A stretch of 64,000 nt of DNA from Candidatus Desulfosporosinus nitrosoreducens (GTDB lineage: Bacteria > Bacillota > Desulfitobacteriia > Desulfitobacteriales > Desulfitobacteriaceae): the NCBI RefSeq assembly GCF_030954495.1, contig NZ_JAVHUW010000066.1:1-64000 (forward strand), written 5' to 3'. Made by a program: the position numbers and the translations under genes. The notes beneath the pieces were generated by a model. That model did not search any database. It saw nothing but the letters and a program-made list of their open reading frames with translations, and was not told where the DNA came from. Numbering within the stretch: position 1 is the first letter of the stretch; every line of letters starts with the position of its first letter. Below are positions 17,858 through 28,628 of this stretch, in pieces.

Positions 17858-18480
17858 TAGGAATGCTGCGCGGAATAGTGTGGGAAATTCAAGCTGAGCG
17901 GCTGGTGCTGGATGTTCACGGAACCGGGTATCTTTTAACCGTACCGAATGGGCTTTTGAGCAAAGCATTTCCGGGACAAGAACTTGTTATTTACACGCAT
18001 GTGATCCTTCGCGAGGATGATCTGTCCTTATATGGATTTTCGTCGCTGGGAGAAAAGCAGCTTTTTTTAGAAATGTTAAGTGTCTCGGGGATTGGACCTA
18101 AAGCGGCGATATCCCTATTGTCGACCTTTGGGGCGGTTCAAATCGAAAGTGCCATTGCTAGTGAAAATGTTAATATTCTGACCAAGGTTCCCGGGATAGG
18201 GAAAAAAACCGCACAGCGCCTTATTTTAGAACTAAAAGAAAAATTCAAAGGATATAGCGCTTTGACTTCGGATAATGAAGGGTTTTCTGCGCCCATGTCC
18301 CCCAACCACTCGGAAGCTCTTCAGACTTTATTGGCCTTAGGTTTTGGCTTGGCTGAAGCTAGACAAGCCTTGGGAGCTGTTCGCAAGGAGGGAGAAGATT
18401 TAACCCTTGAAGAACAGGTTAAAAAGGCTTTGCGTGTGCTTGCAGGGGGTAAGCCGGAATCCTTGAGAGGAGGAATATAA
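17854..18480 (+). CDS. ruvA: Holliday junction DNA helicase subunit RuvA
   Basis: RuvA binds the four-way junction as a tetramer and loads RuvB. The 208-residue protein shows the N-terminal OB fold ([13 protein letters not shown]...HGTGYLLTV), helix-hairpin-helix segments ([13 protein letters not shown] and [13 protein letters not shown]) and the C-terminal RuvB-binding domain. The ATG overlaps the ruvC stop (ATGA). Confidence 0.95.
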   Translation: MIGMLRGIVWEIQAERLVLDVHGTGYLLTVPNGLLSKAFPGQELVIYTHVILREDDLSLYGFSSLGEKQLFLEMLSVSGIGPKAAISLLSTFGAVQIESAIASENVNILTKVPGIGKKTAQRLILELKEKFKGYSALTSDNEGFSAPMSPNHSEALQTLLALGFGLAEARQALGAVRKEGEDLTLEEQVKKALRVLAGGKPESLRGGI

Positions 18481-18493
18481 AATAGAAGAGCGT

Positions 18494-19501
18494 TTGGTTG
18501 CTCCGCAAGAACTAGTTTCAGATCAAGAAGGGGAAGCCCTGCGTCCCAATCGCCTGCATGATTATATTGGACAGCAAAAAGTGAAAGACAATCTGAGTAT
18601 TTTTATTCAAGCGGCGGCGACTCGCGGGGAGGCCTTGGATCATGTCCTGTTATATGGTCCTCCTGGCTTAGGCAAAACAACCTTGGCCAATATTATAGCC
18701 TCGGAGATGGGCGTGAGCATCCGGACTACTTCCGGTCCGGCTATCGAAAGGCCCGGGGACCTGGCCGCGATTCTAACGGCTTTAGAGCCGCGGGATGTGC
18801 TGTTTATCGATGAAATTCACCGTTTAAACAGTTCGACTGAGGAGATCCTTTACTCCGCGATGGAGGACGGCTGTTTAGATATTGTGATCGGCAAAGGGCC
18901 CAGTGCGCGCTCTATTCGCCTGTCCCTGCCCCCTTTTACTTTAGTAGGTGCCACAACTCGTGCCGGCCAATTGACTTCACCGCTGCGTGATCGCTTCGGA
19001 GTCATCAGCCGGCTGGAGTTTTATGAGGTTGACGACCTCAAGAAAATAATCCTGCGAGCCGCGAGTATCTTGAAGCTGGGCATCACCGAAACGGGTGCTG
19101 ATGAAATCGCTCGTCGTTCGCGAGGTACCCCGCGCGTCGGCAATCGCTTGCTGAAGCGAGTCAGGGATTTTGCTCTAGTCTGGGAAGACGGGATTGTCAC
19201 TCAAGCGATTGCCCAGGAAGCTCTCAATCGTTTAGAAGTTGATCCGGTAGGTTTGGACAACATAGACCAGAAGACCTTAAGGACGATTATTGAAGCCTTT
19301 GCCGGAGGACCTGTCGGTTTAGATACCCTGGCGTCGACCATTGGGGAAGAGGCTGAGACTTTGGAAGATGTTGTTGAACCCTTCCTGCTGCAAATGGGTT
19401 TTTTGCAGCGTACACCGCGAGGCCGGATGGCAACGGCAAGGGCCTACCAACATTTTGGATATTCGCTGCCCCAAAAGTTCACGGATGAAGAAGAAGCTTA
19501 A
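18494..19501 (+). CDS. ruvB: Holliday junction branch-migration ATPase RuvB
   Basis: RuvB is the hexameric motor that drives branch migration with RuvA. The protein has Walker [12 protein letters not shown], Walker B LFIDEIHR, sensor GATTRAGQL and the arginine finger region [12 protein letters not shown]. The nearest conventional start is TTG 18494, giving 335 residues, but it is 20 bases from the clear GGAGG at 18469-18473. In the same frame an ATA at 18482 is at ideal distance (8 bases) and would give (M)EERLVAPQ. The true start may therefore be the rare codon ATA. Confidence 0.93.
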   Translation: MVAPQELVSDQEGEALRPNRLHDYIGQQKVKDNLSIFIQAAATRGEALDHVLLYGPPGLGKTTLANIIASEMGVSIRTTSGPAIERPGDLAAILTALEPRDVLFIDEIHRLNSSTEEILYSAMEDGCLDIVIGKGPSARSIRLSLPPFTLVGATTRAGQLTSPLRDRFGVISRLEFYEVDDLKKIILRAASILKLGITETGADEIARRSRGTPRVGNRLLKRVRDFALVWEDGIVTQAIAQEALNRLEVDPVGLDNIDQKTLRTIIEAFAGGPVGLDTLASTIGEEAETLEDVVEPFLLQMGFLQRTPRGRMATARAYQHFGYSLPQKFTDEEEA

Positions 19502-19554
19502 GCATATAAGCGAAGAAAAAGGGGTAATCTGAACACAGAAAGGGTGTGAAAAGC

Positions 19555-20895
19555 ATGCTTTGGGGTGTTTGGCGTTGGCCCTTTTTGTTTGTGACCGTGT
19601 TTGTGCTCTTGATAGGTCAAGCAAAAACGTGCCAAGCGAAAGAAGTTTCCGTTGAGCTTGTCTGGAAATTTGGCCAGGCGGGGTGGGTTGAAATTCAAGT
19701 CGAACGAGGCTCTTATCAACTTATCTTGGATAAAAAGACTCTTGATTTTCCCCAAGGTTCTACTCTTCAAGTAGGTTGGGGTGGCTGGAGTCCGGTTTGG
19801 CGAATTAACAGCGACGATTATCAGGCCTTCAAGGGGACCGACTTAGAGATTAAAGAAACAGGGGGCGGGAATCTGCGGGTAAAAATGCCCAAAGGTGACG
19901 ATGCACTATATCGCGGCGATATGTTCCTTGATTGGCAAAAGGATCACTGGCGGCTTGTCAACCGCCTGGATAGTGAAGACTATCTTAAGGGGGTTGTGCC
20001 TATTGAAATGAGCAACGGCTGGGCTAAACTCGGGCTGGAAGGACTAAAAGCTCAAGCTGTGGCGGCTCGTACGTATCTAATCAAGCATACTCAGAATGGA
20101 GAAACAATTACCGATTCTCCGGATATCGACCAGGCTTATGCCGGAGTCAAGGTGGAGGGGGAGGCCTCCGCAGCTGTTGAAGCAACCCGCGGCATGATTT
20201 TAGTTGATGCGCAGAGCAAGCAGCCCATCGAAGCCCTCTATTCTTCCCATAGCGGAGGATATACAGAAGACGCCAAGAATGTTTGGGGTAATTCCGATAT
20301 TCACAATGTGTCTCATCCCGACAAATTTTCCGACGGAGTCGGAGGCGCCGCGGACCACTGGCGCTTTATGGTTTCGGCCCCGCTTCTGGGCTCGACCTTT
20401 GGCTTAGGTCCCGTTAAAAAAATAGGGCTTGATAAGTTCCCTTCGGGCAGAGTGCAAAGTGTGCTCCTGGAGGATGGATTCGGCAACTCCTTGAAGATTC
20501 CGGGCCGGAAGTTTGTTCAGGCCTTTTATCCTTTCGGCAAGTCAATACAAGCAAATGATTTTTTAGGAAGTCTTTTTGCAGTCCGCAGCGCGGCCGTAAA
20601 TCAGGCAGCCTTTGAACCTATGCAGCTTACCTCCTTCCTCAGAATGTTCGCCACTCAAAGGAGGTCTTCAGTAGAGGATGCGGGACCGCAGCTGGCCAAA
20701 ATAGCCAGCTCTTCTCTAGGAGTTCGTGCCGAGCCTCAGCCCTATGGCGTTTTTATTTTTGAGGGAAGGGGCTGGGGACACGGTGTTGGTATGTCCCAAT
20801 GGGGAGCTTATCACATGGCCCAAATCGGATATAATTACCAAGAGATCTTGAATTTTTATTACACCCACGTGCTTATTCAAAATGTTACTGGATAA
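19555..20895 (+). CDS. spoIID: SpoIID-family lytic transglycosylase
   Basis: SpoIID/LytB proteins cleave denuded peptidoglycan; in sporulation this drives engulfment. The 446-residue protein has an N-terminal signal/membrane segment, the catalytic-type motif YLKGVVPIEMSNGW with the conserved Glu, the helix LKAQAVAARTYLI, the SHSGGYTEDAKNVW segment and the C-terminal GRGWGHGVGMSQWGAYHMA. I prefer ATG 19555 (10 bases from AAAGGG) over GTG 19546. Position in the ruv-queA-tgt cluster makes constitutive expression possible, so it may be a SpoIID-like LytB rather than SpoIID itself. Confidence 0.85.
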   Translation: MLWGVWRWPFLFVTVFVLLIGQAKTCQAKEVSVELVWKFGQAGWVEIQVERGSYQLILDKKTLDFPQGSTLQVGWGGWSPVWRINSDDYQAFKGTDLEIKETGGGNLRVKMPKGDDALYRGDMFLDWQKDHWRLVNRLDSEDYLKGVVPIEMSNGWAKLGLEGLKAQAVAARTYLIKHTQNGETITDSPDIDQAYAGVKVEGEASAAVEATRGMILVDAQSKQPIEALYSSHSGGYTEDAKNVWGNSDIHNVSHPDKFSDGVGGAADHWRFMVSAPLLGSTFGLGPVKKIGLDKFPSGRVQSVLLEDGFGNSLKIPGRKFVQAFYPFGKSIQANDFLGSLFAVRSAAVNQAAFEPMQLTSFLRMFATQRRSSVEDAGPQLAKIASSSLGVRAEPQPYGVFIFEGRGWGHGVGMSQWGAYHMAQIGYNYQEILNFYYTHVLIQNVTG

Positions 20896-20926
20896 ATGTA
20901 TTGGCTCATATTAAGGAGAAGATAAT

Positions 20927-21949
20927 GTGAATGTTTCGGAATTTGATTTTGAGTTGCCGGAGAGCTTGATTGCTCAACATCCGGTAGAGCCGCGGGATGC
21001 CTCCCGGCTGATGGTTGTGGATCGGAATAATGGAAGTATAGAACATCATACCTTCCGGGATCTTGCTGCCCTTTTGAAAGCCGGTGATGTGCTGGTACTC
21101 AATAATACGCGCGTTATACCGGCACGCTTGATCGGGGAAAAAGAGGGTTCGCAAGCTAAAATAGAAGTCCTTCTTTTAAAGCGTTTGGAACTTAATGTAT
21201 GGGAAGCGTTAATCAAGCCTGGAAAACGTCTGAAGGTCGGTCAAAAAGTAAGCTTCGGCAAGGGGATGCTGAGATGTGAACTTCAGGATATTCTGGAGAA
21301 TGGCAACCGGAAAATTACGTTTAGCTACTCGGGAGTTTTTGAGACTATTTTGGATCAGCTCGGAGAGATGCCCTTACCTCCCTACATTACAGCGCAATTG
21401 GAAGACCAGGAACGCTACCAGACAGTGTATGCCAAGGAGCGTGGCTCGGTAGCCGCGCCCACGGCAGGGCTTCATTTTACGCCGGAGCTGCTCGGAGAAT
21501 TGAAAGCTAAAGGGGTAGAAATTGTCGAGATTCTTCTCCATGTGGGTTTAGGAACGTTTCGGCCGGTTAAAGTAGAGGATATCCAGGAACATGTTATGCA
21601 TTCCGAGTATTACCGGGTGGAAGAGGCTGCCGCTGAACGAATCAACCGCGCCAAGCTGGAAGGCCGGCGAGTGATTGCCGTGGGGACAACTGCTGCCAGG
21701 ACTCTGGAATCCGTGGGCAGCCAAGGCAAAGTAATTCCCGGTGAAGGGTGGACGGACATTTTTATTTATCCGGGCTATGTTTTTAAAATTGTGGACGCCC
21801 TTTTGACCAATTTCCACTTTCCCAAGTCCACTTTAGTCATGTTGGTCAGTGCTTTAGCAGGAAGGGAACTTATTCTCAAAGCCTATAACCTGGCTGTGGC
21901 TGAGCAGTATCGATTCTACAGTTTTGGAGATGCCATGTTTATTCGCTAG
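20927..21949 (+). CDS. queA: S-adenosylmethionine:tRNA ribosyltransferase-isomerase QueA
   Basis: QueA transfers the ribosyl moiety of SAM to preQ1 in tRNA to make epoxyqueuosine. The 340-residue protein has the typical N-terminus ([23 protein letters not shown]), [12 protein letters not shown], and [13 protein letters not shown] start at 20927 follows AAGGAGA. It lies directly ahead of tgt, which performs the preceding step of the same pathway. Confidence 0.95.
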   Translation: MNVSEFDFELPESLIAQHPVEPRDASRLMVVDRNNGSIEHHTFRDLAALLKAGDVLVLNNTRVIPARLIGEKEGSQAKIEVLLLKRLELNVWEALIKPGKRLKVGQKVSFGKGMLRCELQDILENGNRKITFSYSGVFETILDQLGEMPLPPYITAQLEDQERYQTVYAKERGSVAAPTAGLHFTPELLGELKAKGVEIVEILLHVGLGTFRPVKVEDIQEHVMHSEYYRVEEAAAERINRAKLEGRRVIAVGTTAARTLESVGSQGKVIPGEGWTDIFIYPGYVFKIVDALLTNFHFPKSTLVMLVSALAGRELILKAYNLAVAEQYRFYSFGDAMFIR

Positions 21950-23101
<1,152 letters not shown>

Positions 23102-23186
23102 GTTTTACAGTTGGCAAAGAATTGAGAAGGATTTTTGCTATGATATGGGGAATATGTTCAAAGAATAAATTAAGGGGGATTTAAAA

Positions 23187-23585
23187 ATGTCTCAATCGAC
23201 TATGTCCTTAGTCCTATATTTCGTTGTCTTTTTCGCTATCATGTATTTTCTGATGATTCGTCCGCAACAGAAACAGGCGAAACAGCGTCAGGCTTTGCTC
23301 AGTGGAGTTCGGGTAAAAGACCGGGTCATCACGTCCGGAGGAATCTATGGTAAAATCACAAAAGTAAAAGATAACTCCGTTATTTTGCAAATTGCGGACA
23401 AAGTGGAGATCGAAGTCGCCAAATCGGGAATTACAAGTGTGGAAAACCGCGATATTAATGCTGAGGATTCTAAAAAGAGTGACAAGAAAAATGATAAGAA
23501 TGGCAAAACCAAAGATAATCAGGATGACAAAGGGATAGATCTGGGAAAAGAAACTCCGGAAATCTCCGAGAGTGAAAAAGCTTAG
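23187..23585 (+). CDS. yajC: Preprotein translocase subunit YajC
   Basis: YajC is an accessory part of the SecDF-YajC complex. The 132-residue protein has one N-terminal transmembrane helix (LVLYFVVFFAIMYFLMI), the conserved RPQQKQAKQRQ motif and a small soluble domain. The C-terminal ~40 residues are a Lys/Asp/Glu-rich, probably disordered tail longer than in most YajC. GGGGGA precedes the ATG. secD and secF follow after one HD-domain gene. Confidence 0.93.
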   Translation: MSQSTMSLVLYFVVFFAIMYFLMIRPQQKQAKQRQALLSGVRVKDRVITSGGIYGKITKVKDNSVILQIADKVEIEVAKSGITSVENRDINAEDSKKSDKKNDKNGKTKDNQDDKGIDLGKETPEISESEKA

Positions 23586-23651
23586 ATATTCCCGATTTTG
23601 GGGCATACTAATGACCATGAGACAGAGACACGTGCCAAGAACAAGTCGTTT

Positions 23652-23682
23652 AAAAGCAAGTGGTTAGCTCCACTTGCTTTTT
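23652..23682 (+). terminator. Terminator after yajC
   Basis: AAAAGCAAGTGG (23652-23663) pairs with CCACTTGCTTTT (23670-23681), followed by more T. Confidence 0.8.
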
Positions 23683-23742
23683 ATGCAACCGGGCGGCGTC
23701 AGCCAAGTTTTCCAAGCCTTGGTGTTGTGGGAGGAGATTGTT

Positions 23743-24405
23743 TTGCCAAGAGTCACATTGCAAGATATAAAAGGAGATCCTTACGTTCACGGTCTGATCG
23801 AGGCGGGAAACTGTCATCTCGCGGCAATTGGCTATACCGAACATGGCCTCAGGCATGTGGGCCTGGTTTCTCATATCGCCTCGAATATTTTAGAGAAGCT
23901 GGAACATCCCGAGAGGGAGTGTGAATTGGCGGCCATAGCGGCCTACCTTCACGATATCGGCAATTCGGTAAATCGTGTTTCCCACGCTCAAACCGGGGCG
24001 ATTCTGGCCGCAGGCATCCTCCAACGCCACGGAATGCCGCCGGAGGAAATCGCCGGCATTATCGGAGCAATCGGCAATCACGATGAAAGTGACGGGAATC
24101 CGGTCAATAATATATCGGCGGCCTTAATTCTGGCTGATAAATCGGATGTGCATCGTTCCCGCGTTCGCAATTCGGATCTTGCCACCTTTGACATCCACGA
24201 CAGAGTCAATTACGCTGTCGAACGGTCTTTTCTCCGCGTTTATCCGCAAGAACGCATTGCCTTAGAATTGACGATTGACACGGAAATATGTCCGGTTATG
24301 GAGTATTTCGAAATCTTTCTGGCACGGATGCTGTTATGCCGGAAAGCCGCCGGATTTCTCAACACAAAATTTGAATTAAAAATTAACGAGGTCAAATTAC
24401 TCTGA
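23743..24405 (+). CDS. HD-domain phosphohydrolase
   Basis: The 220-residue protein carries an HD metal-dependent phosphohydrolase domain: EHGLRHVGLVSHIA, then the AYLHDIGN His-Asp pair and the IGNHDES segment. Such domains cleave nucleotides or cyclic nucleotides; the substrate is unknown. TTG 23743 is chosen because GGGAGGAG lies 6 bases upstream; the longer frame from 23674 overlaps the preceding terminator. It sits between yajC and secDF, a placement known in Peptococcaceae-like genomes but without explained function. Confidence 0.75.
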   Translation: MPRVTLQDIKGDPYVHGLIEAGNCHLAAIGYTEHGLRHVGLVSHIASNILEKLEHPERECELAAIAAYLHDIGNSVNRVSHAQTGAILAAGILQRHGMPPEEIAGIIGAIGNHDESDGNPVNNISAALILADKSDVHRSRVRNSDLATFDIHDRVNYAVERSFLRVYPQERIALELTIDTEICPVMEYFEIFLARMLLCRKAAGFLNTKFELKINEVKLL

Positions 24406-24455
24406 TGGGGAACGTTGACTGTGGAATTGACAAAGTTCCGCTGTTCTATCTCAGA

Positions 24456-24485
24456 TTGACATTGGAATCCTGAACGTTTTATAAT
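24456..24485 (+). promoter_or_regulatory. Promoter of secDF
   Basis: Perfect TTGACA (24456-24461) and TATAAT (24480-24485) with an 18-base spacer lie 49 bases before secD. Confidence 0.75.
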
Positions 24486-24534
24486 GAGGATTGGCATGGG
24501 CAAGTCCCATCATATTTAAAAGGGAGGAAAGCAG

Positions 24535-25773
24535 ATGAGACGGGGAAACATCATCAAACTCGTGACGCTGGTGCTTCTTGTAGCTGCGGCAGTAGCGCTA
24601 TCGATTAAACCCCTTGCGGACCCTACAAAGGGAATTCCACTGGGACTTGACCTGCGCGGTGGAGTTCACTTAGTTTTACAAGCTGAGCCAAATAAAAATG
24701 GAACGCCGATTTCCAACGATGATATGGACAAGGCCAAAGCGATTATTTCCAAGCGGGTCAATGATCTGGGGGTATCCGAACCGATTATCCAGACAGATTA
24801 TACTAAGAAACGGTTAGTCTTAGATTTAGCCGGGGTTTCCGATCCTGATCAAGCTGTGAATGTTCTAAAGACTACAGCCCAGTTAACGTTTAAAGATCCC
24901 ACCGGAAACGTTGTTTTGCAGGGAGCCGAGCTTAAAGACGCTAAAGCCGGACAGGACCCTAGCGCCACCGGCGGTTATGTGGTTAATTTAACCTTTTCTG
25001 CCGATGGAACCAAGAAATTTTCGGATTTAACGACAAAATACATCGGACAACGGATAGGAATTTACTTAGACGACAAGCTGTTGACGAATCCGACAGTGAA
25101 TGTGCCGATTACAAACGGTCAGGCTGAGATTACCGGCTATTCAAGCCTTGAAGCTGCCGCCAATGACGCTGTCCTGATGCGTTCCGGCTCTTTGCCCGTA
25201 AGCATGACGATTTCCGAGAAACACCAGGTGGGTGCGTCTTTGGGAATTGACTCCTTACATAAAAGCATCCAGGCAGGAATCTACGGTTTAATTTTCATTT
25301 TCCTGTTCATGCTTGCGTTTTATCGTTTACCTGGGGTTGTCGCTGATTTTTCCCTAATCGTATACGGCCTCATTGTACTTTGGATCTTTTGGATGTTTCG
25401 CGTGGTACTTACCTTGCCGGGAATCGCGGGATTTATTCTTTCGATCGGGATGGCCGTGGACTTTAATATTATCATTTACGAAAGAGTTAAAGAAGAGGTG
25501 CGGGCGGGAAAATCCCTGCGCGCGGGTGTCGAATCAGGTTTCAGCCGCGCCTTTATTACGGTTATAGATGCTCACGTGACAACTTTGATTGCGGCTCTGA
25601 CCTTGTATTACTTTGGCAGCGGCACGATTAAAGGGTTTGCCTTAACCTTGGGAGTTGGTATCGTTGCCAGCTTGTTCACAGCCATTACTTTTACTCGTCT
25701 TGTCCTGCGTTTAATTGTTGGCATGAGCGCAAAAATGAACACAGCATGGTTTGGCGTTAGGAGGGGTGTATAA
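24535..25773 (+). CDS. secD: Protein translocase subunit SecD
   Basis: SecD uses the proton motive force to complete export through SecYEG. The 412-residue protein has an N-terminal transmembrane helix, the P1 periplasmic domain opening with LGLDLRGGVHLVLQ, and the C-terminal five-helix region with ILSIGMAVDFNIIIYERVKEE. GGGAGGAAAG precedes the ATG. Its TAA overlaps the secF ATG, so the two are coupled but not fused as in Bacillus. Confidence 0.95.
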   Translation: MRRGNIIKLVTLVLLVAAAVALSIKPLADPTKGIPLGLDLRGGVHLVLQAEPNKNGTPISNDDMDKAKAIISKRVNDLGVSEPIIQTDYTKKRLVLDLAGVSDPDQAVNVLKTTAQLTFKDPTGNVVLQGAELKDAKAGQDPSATGGYVVNLTFSADGTKKFSDLTTKYIGQRIGIYLDDKLLTNPTVNVPITNGQAEITGYSSLEAAANDAVLMRSGSLPVSMTISEKHQVGASLGIDSLHKSIQAGIYGLIFIFLFMLAFYRLPGVVADFSLIVYGLIVLWIFWMFRVVLTLPGIAGFILSIGMAVDFNIIIYERVKEEVRAGKSLRAGVESGFSRAFITVIDAHVTTLIAALTLYYFGSGTIKGFALTLGVGIVASLFTAITFTRLVLRLIVGMSAKMNTAWFGVRRGV

Positions 25774-26738
25774 TGGAAAAGGGGGAAAAAGGAGAAAAGG
25801 GGCATCCGGCAACCTATGAAGAGGTTCAAAAAATACATCCGCTCTATTTTAATGTTGTCAAGAAGCGTTACTGGTGGTTTGCTATTTCACTCCTGGTAAT
25901 TATCCCGGGAATAATTTCTCTCTTTATGCACGGGTTGAATTTGGGGATTGATTTCAAGGGCGGAACCATGATTGAAATGACCTTCCAGAAACCTGTGACC
26001 CAAAGTGCTATCACCGATACCCTGCAATCCGTCGGGCTTAAGGGTGAAGTGCAATTGTCCAACGGCAATGAATCCGTTTTGATCAGGACGGATGCCCTTC
26101 AACCGGATAAGCGTGATGATTTAATGACAGCCTTGCAAAAAAAGGTTGGGGATTACGATAAAAAAACGCTGCAAGAGGATGAAGTAGGTCCGGCAATGGG
26201 TCAAGAGCTTACCCGCAACGCCTTTTGGTCTTTACTCATCGCCATGGGCCTGATGATCGCCTATATATCCTTTAGATTTCAGTTCGTGTTTGCTATATCG
26301 GGGATTATTGCTTTGCTGCACGATGTTTTGGTGGTTTTAGGCTTGTTTTCCATATTCCAGTGGCAAATTGACGCCCCTTTCGTAGCCGCAGTTTTGACGA
26401 TTTTCGGATATTCTATTAATGATACCGTGGTCATTTTTGACCGCATCCGCGAGAATGAGACAAGAATGAGACGCGGGGACAGTTATGAGGACATGGTTGA
26501 TAAGTCAGTTTGGCAAACCATGCGTCGTTCCGTGAATACGGTCGTCACTGTTTTAATCGCCCTATTCTCGGTCTTTATCCTGGGCGGAGAATCAACAAAA
26601 GTATTCTCTCTTGCTATGCTTATCGGAGTATTCAGCGGAGCGTATTCTTCCATTTTCAATGCCAGTCAAATATTAGTGGAAATCAAAACCCACATGAAAA
26701 AAACTCCCCGCAAAGGCGGTAAGCCGGTTCGCGCTTAA
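25773..26738 (+). CDS. secF: Protein translocase subunit SecF
   Basis: The 321-residue partner of SecD has the matching motif LNLGIDFKGGTMIEM after the first helix and TIFGYSINDTVVIFDRIRENE in the membrane domain. The N-terminal 20 residues are Lys/Glu/Gly-rich (MEKGEKGEKGHP), an unusual charged leader. A strong terminator follows. Confidence 0.95.
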   Translation: MEKGEKGEKGHPATYEEVQKIHPLYFNVVKKRYWWFAISLLVIIPGIISLFMHGLNLGIDFKGGTMIEMTFQKPVTQSAITDTLQSVGLKGEVQLSNGNESVLIRTDALQPDKRDDLMTALQKKVGDYDKKTLQEDEVGPAMGQELTRNAFWSLLIAMGLMIAYISFRFQFVFAISGIIALLHDVLVVLGLFSIFQWQIDAPFVAAVLTIFGYSINDTVVIFDRIRENETRMRRGDSYEDMVDKSVWQTMRRSVNTVVTVLIALFSVFILGGESTKVFSLAMLIGVFSGAYSSIFNASQILVEIKTHMKKTPRKGGKPVRA

Positions 26739-26758
26739 ACTAAATTATTGTCCCTTAG

Positions 26759-26791
26759 AGCGGTCTTGAGATGATTCTCAAGGCCGCTTTT
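26759..26791 (+). terminator. secDF terminator
   Basis: A 13-bp stem (26759-26771 with 26776-26788, one G-T pair) with a four-base loop and T tract. Confidence 0.85.
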
Positions 26792-27004
26792 ATTGTACGG
26801 TCAGACATGCCGCGAAAAGAGACCCTTTGGGTCAGGCAGCTTCGCCCCTATCCTTTACTCTTCAGGCGCTGGCCAAGCTTTCTTAGGCACTTAACCTGAG
26901 AATTGTGTGGTAAAAACTTGAGTAGAGAGAAAAATATGGTAGACTATAGGCAGCTATTTAAACCCAGTGCTTCAAGTTAAGGTTAAGTAAAGGAGCAAGC
27001 AAGC

Positions 27005-27856
27005 ATGAGCAAGACGATAGGATTATTGGCTTTAATAGTTATGTTGTTAGTAAGCAGTGGCTGTTCCTTGGAAAAACCAATTCTTAAACAGCATGAGACA
27101 GAGTCGGTCAGTCCTTCTTCCCTAACTTTGCCAACGGAACCATCAAGCGTTTTACCCGGGAATTTAAGCAGTCAGGAAACTAGGGCGCCTTCCTCGCCGG
27201 TCCCTGTCCTTTATTACCACTCTGTTATGCGCGAGGAGAATAACGAAGTAAGAATGCCCCCGGAGCAATTTGAAGAACAAATGGCTTACCTGCAAAGTCA
27301 GGGTTACCATAGCATCTCCTTGTATCAATTATTCGAATCCTTATATCACGAAGGCACGCTCCCCGCGAAACCCTTTGTTATAACCTTTGATGATGGGTAT
27401 GCCGATAATTATCAAACGGCCTTTCCTATTCTAAAGAAATATGGATTTGTGGCGACAATTTTCATGGTTTCCAGTTTTATCGATGGCCAAGGTTTTTTGA
27501 CCTGGACTCAACTTAAAGAGCTTTCTGAGAATGGCTGGGATATCGAAGACCACACAGTATCTCATCCCTATTTGACAGCTTTGAGTGCTCAGAACGTTTT
27601 CCAAGAGCTGGCAACTTCCAAGGGAGTATTAGAAAAGGGCCTGGGCCATTCTGTAGATTTTTTTGCGTATCCCTACGGCAGTTTCAATGATGAAATAGTG
27701 CAAGCGGTGAAGCAGACAGGGTATATTATGGCTTTTACAACTCTTCGCGGCTGGGCCGATGCCAAGACGGATGCTTGGCATGTCCATAGGGTTTACTGCT
27801 ATGCCGATATGGGAATGAGCGAGTTTATCCGCCGAGTACAGAATCCAGAGTATTGA
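27005..27856 (+). CDS. Polysaccharide deacetylase lipoprotein
   Basis: The 283-residue protein has a lipoprotein signal peptide with lipid-attachment Cys20 (LLVSSGC) and a NodB-type deacetylase domain. Its motifs are TFDDGYADN, the metal histidines in HTVSH, and YPYGSFND. It probably removes acetyl groups from peptidoglycan or another surface polysaccharide on the outer face of the membrane. The Ser/Pro/Thr-rich stretch after Cys20 is a linker. AAAGGAGCAAG precedes the ATG, and a weak promoter (TTGAGT 26918, TAGACT 26940) lies upstream. Confidence 0.85.
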   Translation: MSKTIGLLALIVMLLVSSGCSLEKPILKQHETESVSPSSLTLPTEPSSVLPGNLSSQETRAPSSPVPVLYYHSVMREENNEVRMPPEQFEEQMAYLQSQGYHSISLYQLFESLYHEGTLPAKPFVITFDDGYADNYQTAFPILKKYGFVATIFMVSSFIDGQGFLTWTQLKELSENGWDIEDHTVSHPYLTALSAQNVFQELATSKGVLEKGLGHSVDFFAYPYGSFNDEIVQAVKQTGYIMAFTTLRGWADAKTDAWHVHRVYCYADMGMSEFIRRVQNPEY

Positions 27857-28065
27857 GGACATGTTTGCTGGAAAATAGGCCGGAAGTTATTTGTTTTTTT
27901 GGACTGACTATCTTTGGCAGACTAACCTCAAATCTTATTTAGGAAGTTATGAACTTAGGTATATCCGTTTTCCTCCGGAGTAAGGGACGGTTTAGCTGAT
28001 ATTTTCCCGGGGATGGACTGGGCATGGCTGCAATTAGTTAATAAAAGAATTTATGGTAATTATTA

Positions 28066-28093
28066 ACATTTATTGCCTTTACACCATATCTTA
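28066..28093 (+). promoter_or_regulatory. Possible sigma-K promoter of the YjcZ-like array
   Basis: AC at 28066-28067, a 17-base spacer and CATATCTTA at 28085-28093 fit the late mother-cell consensus AC-N16/17-CATANNNTA. It lies 48 bases before the first mini-gene. The same architecture with the same spacing occurs divergently at 29275-29248. The remaining bases of 27857-28140 hold nothing I recognise. Confidence 0.45.
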
Positions 28094-28140
28094 AAGTAAG
28101 CCCAAGATAAACATTTCGATGCAATAGGAGGTTGTTAGGT

Positions 28141-28266
28141 ATGGCTTTCGGTGCAGGTGCTGTTGACGGTGTTGACGGTGTTGGGTGTACACCGAACTTT
28201 TTACCAGGGATTGCTATTGTCGTTGTGATTATTCTTCTCTTAATTGCAATGGGTATTGTCTTTTAA
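28141..28266 (+). CDS. YjcZ/SscA-like sporulation mini-protein 1
   Basis: This 41-residue protein has a Gly/Ala/Val/Asp N-terminus (MAFGAGAVDGVDGVGC) and a single hydrophobic helix (GIAIVVVIILLLIAMGIVF). It resembles the YjcZ/SscA family of tiny sporulation proteins found in spore coats. ATAGGAGGTTG lies just upstream of the ATG. It is the first of four similar genes in a row and pairs in type with the third. Function beyond coat association is not known from sequence. Confidence 0.65.
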   Translation: MAFGAGAVDGVDGVGCTPNFLPGIAIVVVIILLLIAMGIVF

Positions 28267-28297
28267 TTTCTACGGAAATGGAATAGGAGGGTATACA

Positions 28298-28450
28298 ATG
28301 TACGGATATGGTGTAGGATATGGAGCTGGATGTTGTGCTCCCGTAGCTCCTGTAGCCCCTGTAGCTCCGATGGGACCTGGTGTTGGTGTTGGCGTTGGAA
28401 TTATAGCGATCGCTATTCTTATTTTAATCGCCTTAGGCGTTATATTTTAA
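28298..28450 (+). CDS. YjcZ/SscA-like sporulation mini-protein 2
   Basis: The 50-residue protein begins MYGYGVGYGAGCC, has a three-fold APV repeat (APVAPVAPVAP) and a hydrophobic helix ending ILILIALGVIF. ATAGGAGGGT precedes ATG 28298. A longer frame from 28244 overlaps gene 1 and has no binding site. The MYGYG start groups it with gene 4, and the terminal LGVIF is near identical to that gene. Confidence 0.65.
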   Translation: MYGYGVGYGAGCCAPVAPVAPVAPMGPGVGVGVGIIAIAILILIALGVIF

Positions 28451-28486
28451 AGATTACCGAGATTAAAAATAAAGGAGGAAAAAACA

Positions 28487-28594
28487 ATGGCTTTTGGAGC
28501 AGGTGGAGTTGGATGTGGAACCGGTTTAGGTGCAGGGATTGCAATCGTAGTCGTGATTATTCTTTTGCTTATCGCTTTAGGTATTGTATTCTAA
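28487..28594 (+). CDS. YjcZ/SscA-like sporulation mini-protein 3
   Basis: The 35-residue protein begins MAFGAGGVGCGTGLG and ends with a hydrophobic helix (GIAIVVVIILLLIALGIVF) that differs from that of gene 1 by one residue. AAAGGAGGAAA lies before ATG 28487. It is a recent duplicate of gene 1, with the VDGVDG segment absent. Confidence 0.65.
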   Translation: MAFGAGGVGCGTGLGAGIAIVVVIILLLIALGIVF

Positions 28595-28628
28595 GTGACA
28601 ACTGTATGAGCGATTCGGGGGTGATTTA

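Noticed and set aside
17501-17968. A 155-codon minus-strand frame over ruvC/ruvA
   Set aside because: Antisense shadow of two conserved genes.
23598-23924. A 108-codon frame between yajC and the HD gene
   Set aside because: It runs through the yajC terminator and overlaps the HD-domain gene in another frame; composition is not protein-like.
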